Source: Acidimicrobiaceae bacterium
Lineage (GTDB): Bacteria; Actinomycetota; Acidimicrobiia; Acidimicrobiales; RAAP-2
Length of the DNA: 6,169 nucleotides
Direction: 5' to 3'
Assembly (NCBI GenBank): GCA_003157945.1
Contig: PMFY01000065.1
Location: 8,983 to 15,151, forward strand
Of the stretch, positions 6,073-6,169 are shown piece after piece. How positions within the stretch are numbered: position 1 is the first letter of the stretch; the number at the start of each line of letters is the position of its first letter. The notes under the pieces were generated by a model. That model did no database searches, was not told where the DNA came from, and worked only from the letters and a program-made list of their open reading frames with translations. Made by a program: the position numbers and the translations under genes.

Positions 6073-6078
6073 TAGCCT
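6073..6078 (+). promoter_or_regulatory. Putative -10 box of the integrase-like gene
   Basis: TAGCCT fits TANNNT and lies 48 nt before the GTG at 6127, giving a leader of about 40 nt that includes the SD. TTTTTG at 6047-6052 is a possible but badly spaced -35 (20 nt). Weak prediction. Confidence 0.3.
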
Positions 6079-6082
6079 AAAA

Positions 6083-6107
6083 CCCAACATCTTGCCCAAC
6101 AATTGGG
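6083..6107. repeat. CCCAACA direct repeat and small hairpin
   Basis: CCCAACA occurs at 6083-6089 and again at 6095-6101, a 12-bp period. The second copy also forms a hairpin, CCCAA (6095-6099), loop CAA, TTGGG (6103-6107). It is nested within the larger inverted repeat 6064-6122. Repeats of this kind near an att site may be arm-type binding sites, but this is inference. Confidence 0.4.
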
Positions 6108-6116
6108 AGAGGGTCT

Positions 6117-6121
6117 GGAGG
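6117..6121 (+). promoter_or_regulatory. Ribosome binding site of the integrase-like gene
   Basis: GGAGG, part of GGAGGGG, ends 5 nt before the GTG at 6127. It favours this start over the in-frame ATG at 6139, which is too far away. Confidence 0.65.
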
Positions 6122-6132
6122 GGCACGTGCCC
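6121..6132. repeat. 12-bp palindrome overlapping the integrase start codon
   Basis: GGGCACGTGCCC is a perfect 12-bp palindrome spanning the end of the SD and the first two codons of the putative integrase. It could be an operator for autoregulation or an RNA hairpin at the start codon. Confidence 0.5.
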
Positions 6133-6169
6133 GGAAGCATGCGTGAACGGCAGCCGAACGTGTGGGAAC
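6127..6169 (+). CDS. Start of a probable phage-type (tyrosine) integrase, truncated by the window
   Basis: From GTG 6127 the frame reads VPGSMRERQPNVWE and runs off the window. The pattern Gly-Ser-hydrophobic-Arg-x-Arg followed by xPxVWE closely resembles the N-terminal arm-type DNA-binding region of actinobacterial tyrosine site-specific recombinases, which often begin with GSIRERxPGVWE-like sequences. This is pattern recognition from 14 residues, not a search. The call is strengthened by context: it begins 92 bp after a tRNA 3' end, reads away from it, has a good SD, and follows a stretch of much lower G+C. Such integrases cut and rejoin attP and attB to insert or excise prophages and integrative elements. 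The catalytic R-H-R-Y domain would lie outside the window. Without it, any other protein remains possible. Confidence 0.62.
   Translation, partial: MPGSMRERQPNVWE

Larger units (their letters stand above)
6064..6122. repeat. 9-bp inverted repeat whose right arm contains the integrase SD
   Basis: CCCTCCAGA (6064-6072) and TCTGGAGGG (6114-6122) are perfect inverted copies 41 bp apart; in RNA a further U-G pair (6073-6113) could form. The right arm contains the GGAGG SD of the GTG at 6127. The left arm lies upstream of the putative -10 at 6073-6078. RNA entering from the tRNA would therefore contain both arms, while RNA from the internal promoter would lack the left one. It could instead be a protein-binding site for the integrase or an excision factor. 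Confidence 0.6.

Overview
The window is very GC-rich (by eye around 70% G+C or more through position 6034). Its genes end to end with little spacing, it uses GTG starts, it has TANNNT-type -10 boxes and at least one probably leaderless gene, and its tRNA gene encodes CCA. Together these suggest a high-GC actinobacterium (Actinomycetota). A lineage such as Acidimicrobiia is a guess from gene types and promoter style, not something the sequence proves.

Left part (1-1460): a serine hydrolase of the class C beta-lactamase / EstB-type esterase family lies on the minus strand (136-1371). Beyond its 3' end is the Pro/Gln-rich beginning of what may be another minus-strand gene, cut by the window edge. 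The 95-bp gap 1372-1466 is a divergent promoter region. Two nearly identical -10 sequences sit there in inverted orientation, one for the hydrolase and one for the plus-strand operon.

Middle part (1467-5095): a two-gene plus-strand operon. The first gene encodes a 772-residue FUSC-type (fusaric acid resistance / aromatic acid exporter-like) membrane protein, probably translated from a leaderless mRNA. The second encodes a 437-residue TTC38-like tetratricopeptide repeat protein. They overlap by an ATGA junction and are probably translationally coupled. A convergent minus-strand isochorismatase-like cysteine hydrolase follows (5133-5759), with its own SD and a putative promoter in the 5760-5958 spacer.

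Right part (5959-6169): a tRNA-Lys(TTT) gene folds well overall but departs from consensus at positions 15, 48 and 54. Directly after its CCA the composition falls to about 49% G+C (37 of 76 bases, 6035-6110). A GTG start with a good SD then opens a reading frame, VPGSMRERQPNVWE, that resembles the first residues of actinobacterial phage-type integrases. The simplest reading is that the window crosses the left end of an integrative element (prophage or genomic island) inserted at the 3' end of tRNA-Lys. The leader of this putative integrase gene holds a 9-bp inverted repeat. Its right arm contains the SD and its left arm lies upstream of the likely internal promoter, so read-through RNA from the tRNA would hide the ribosome site while the gene's own transcript would not. 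This end of the window is the most interesting part.
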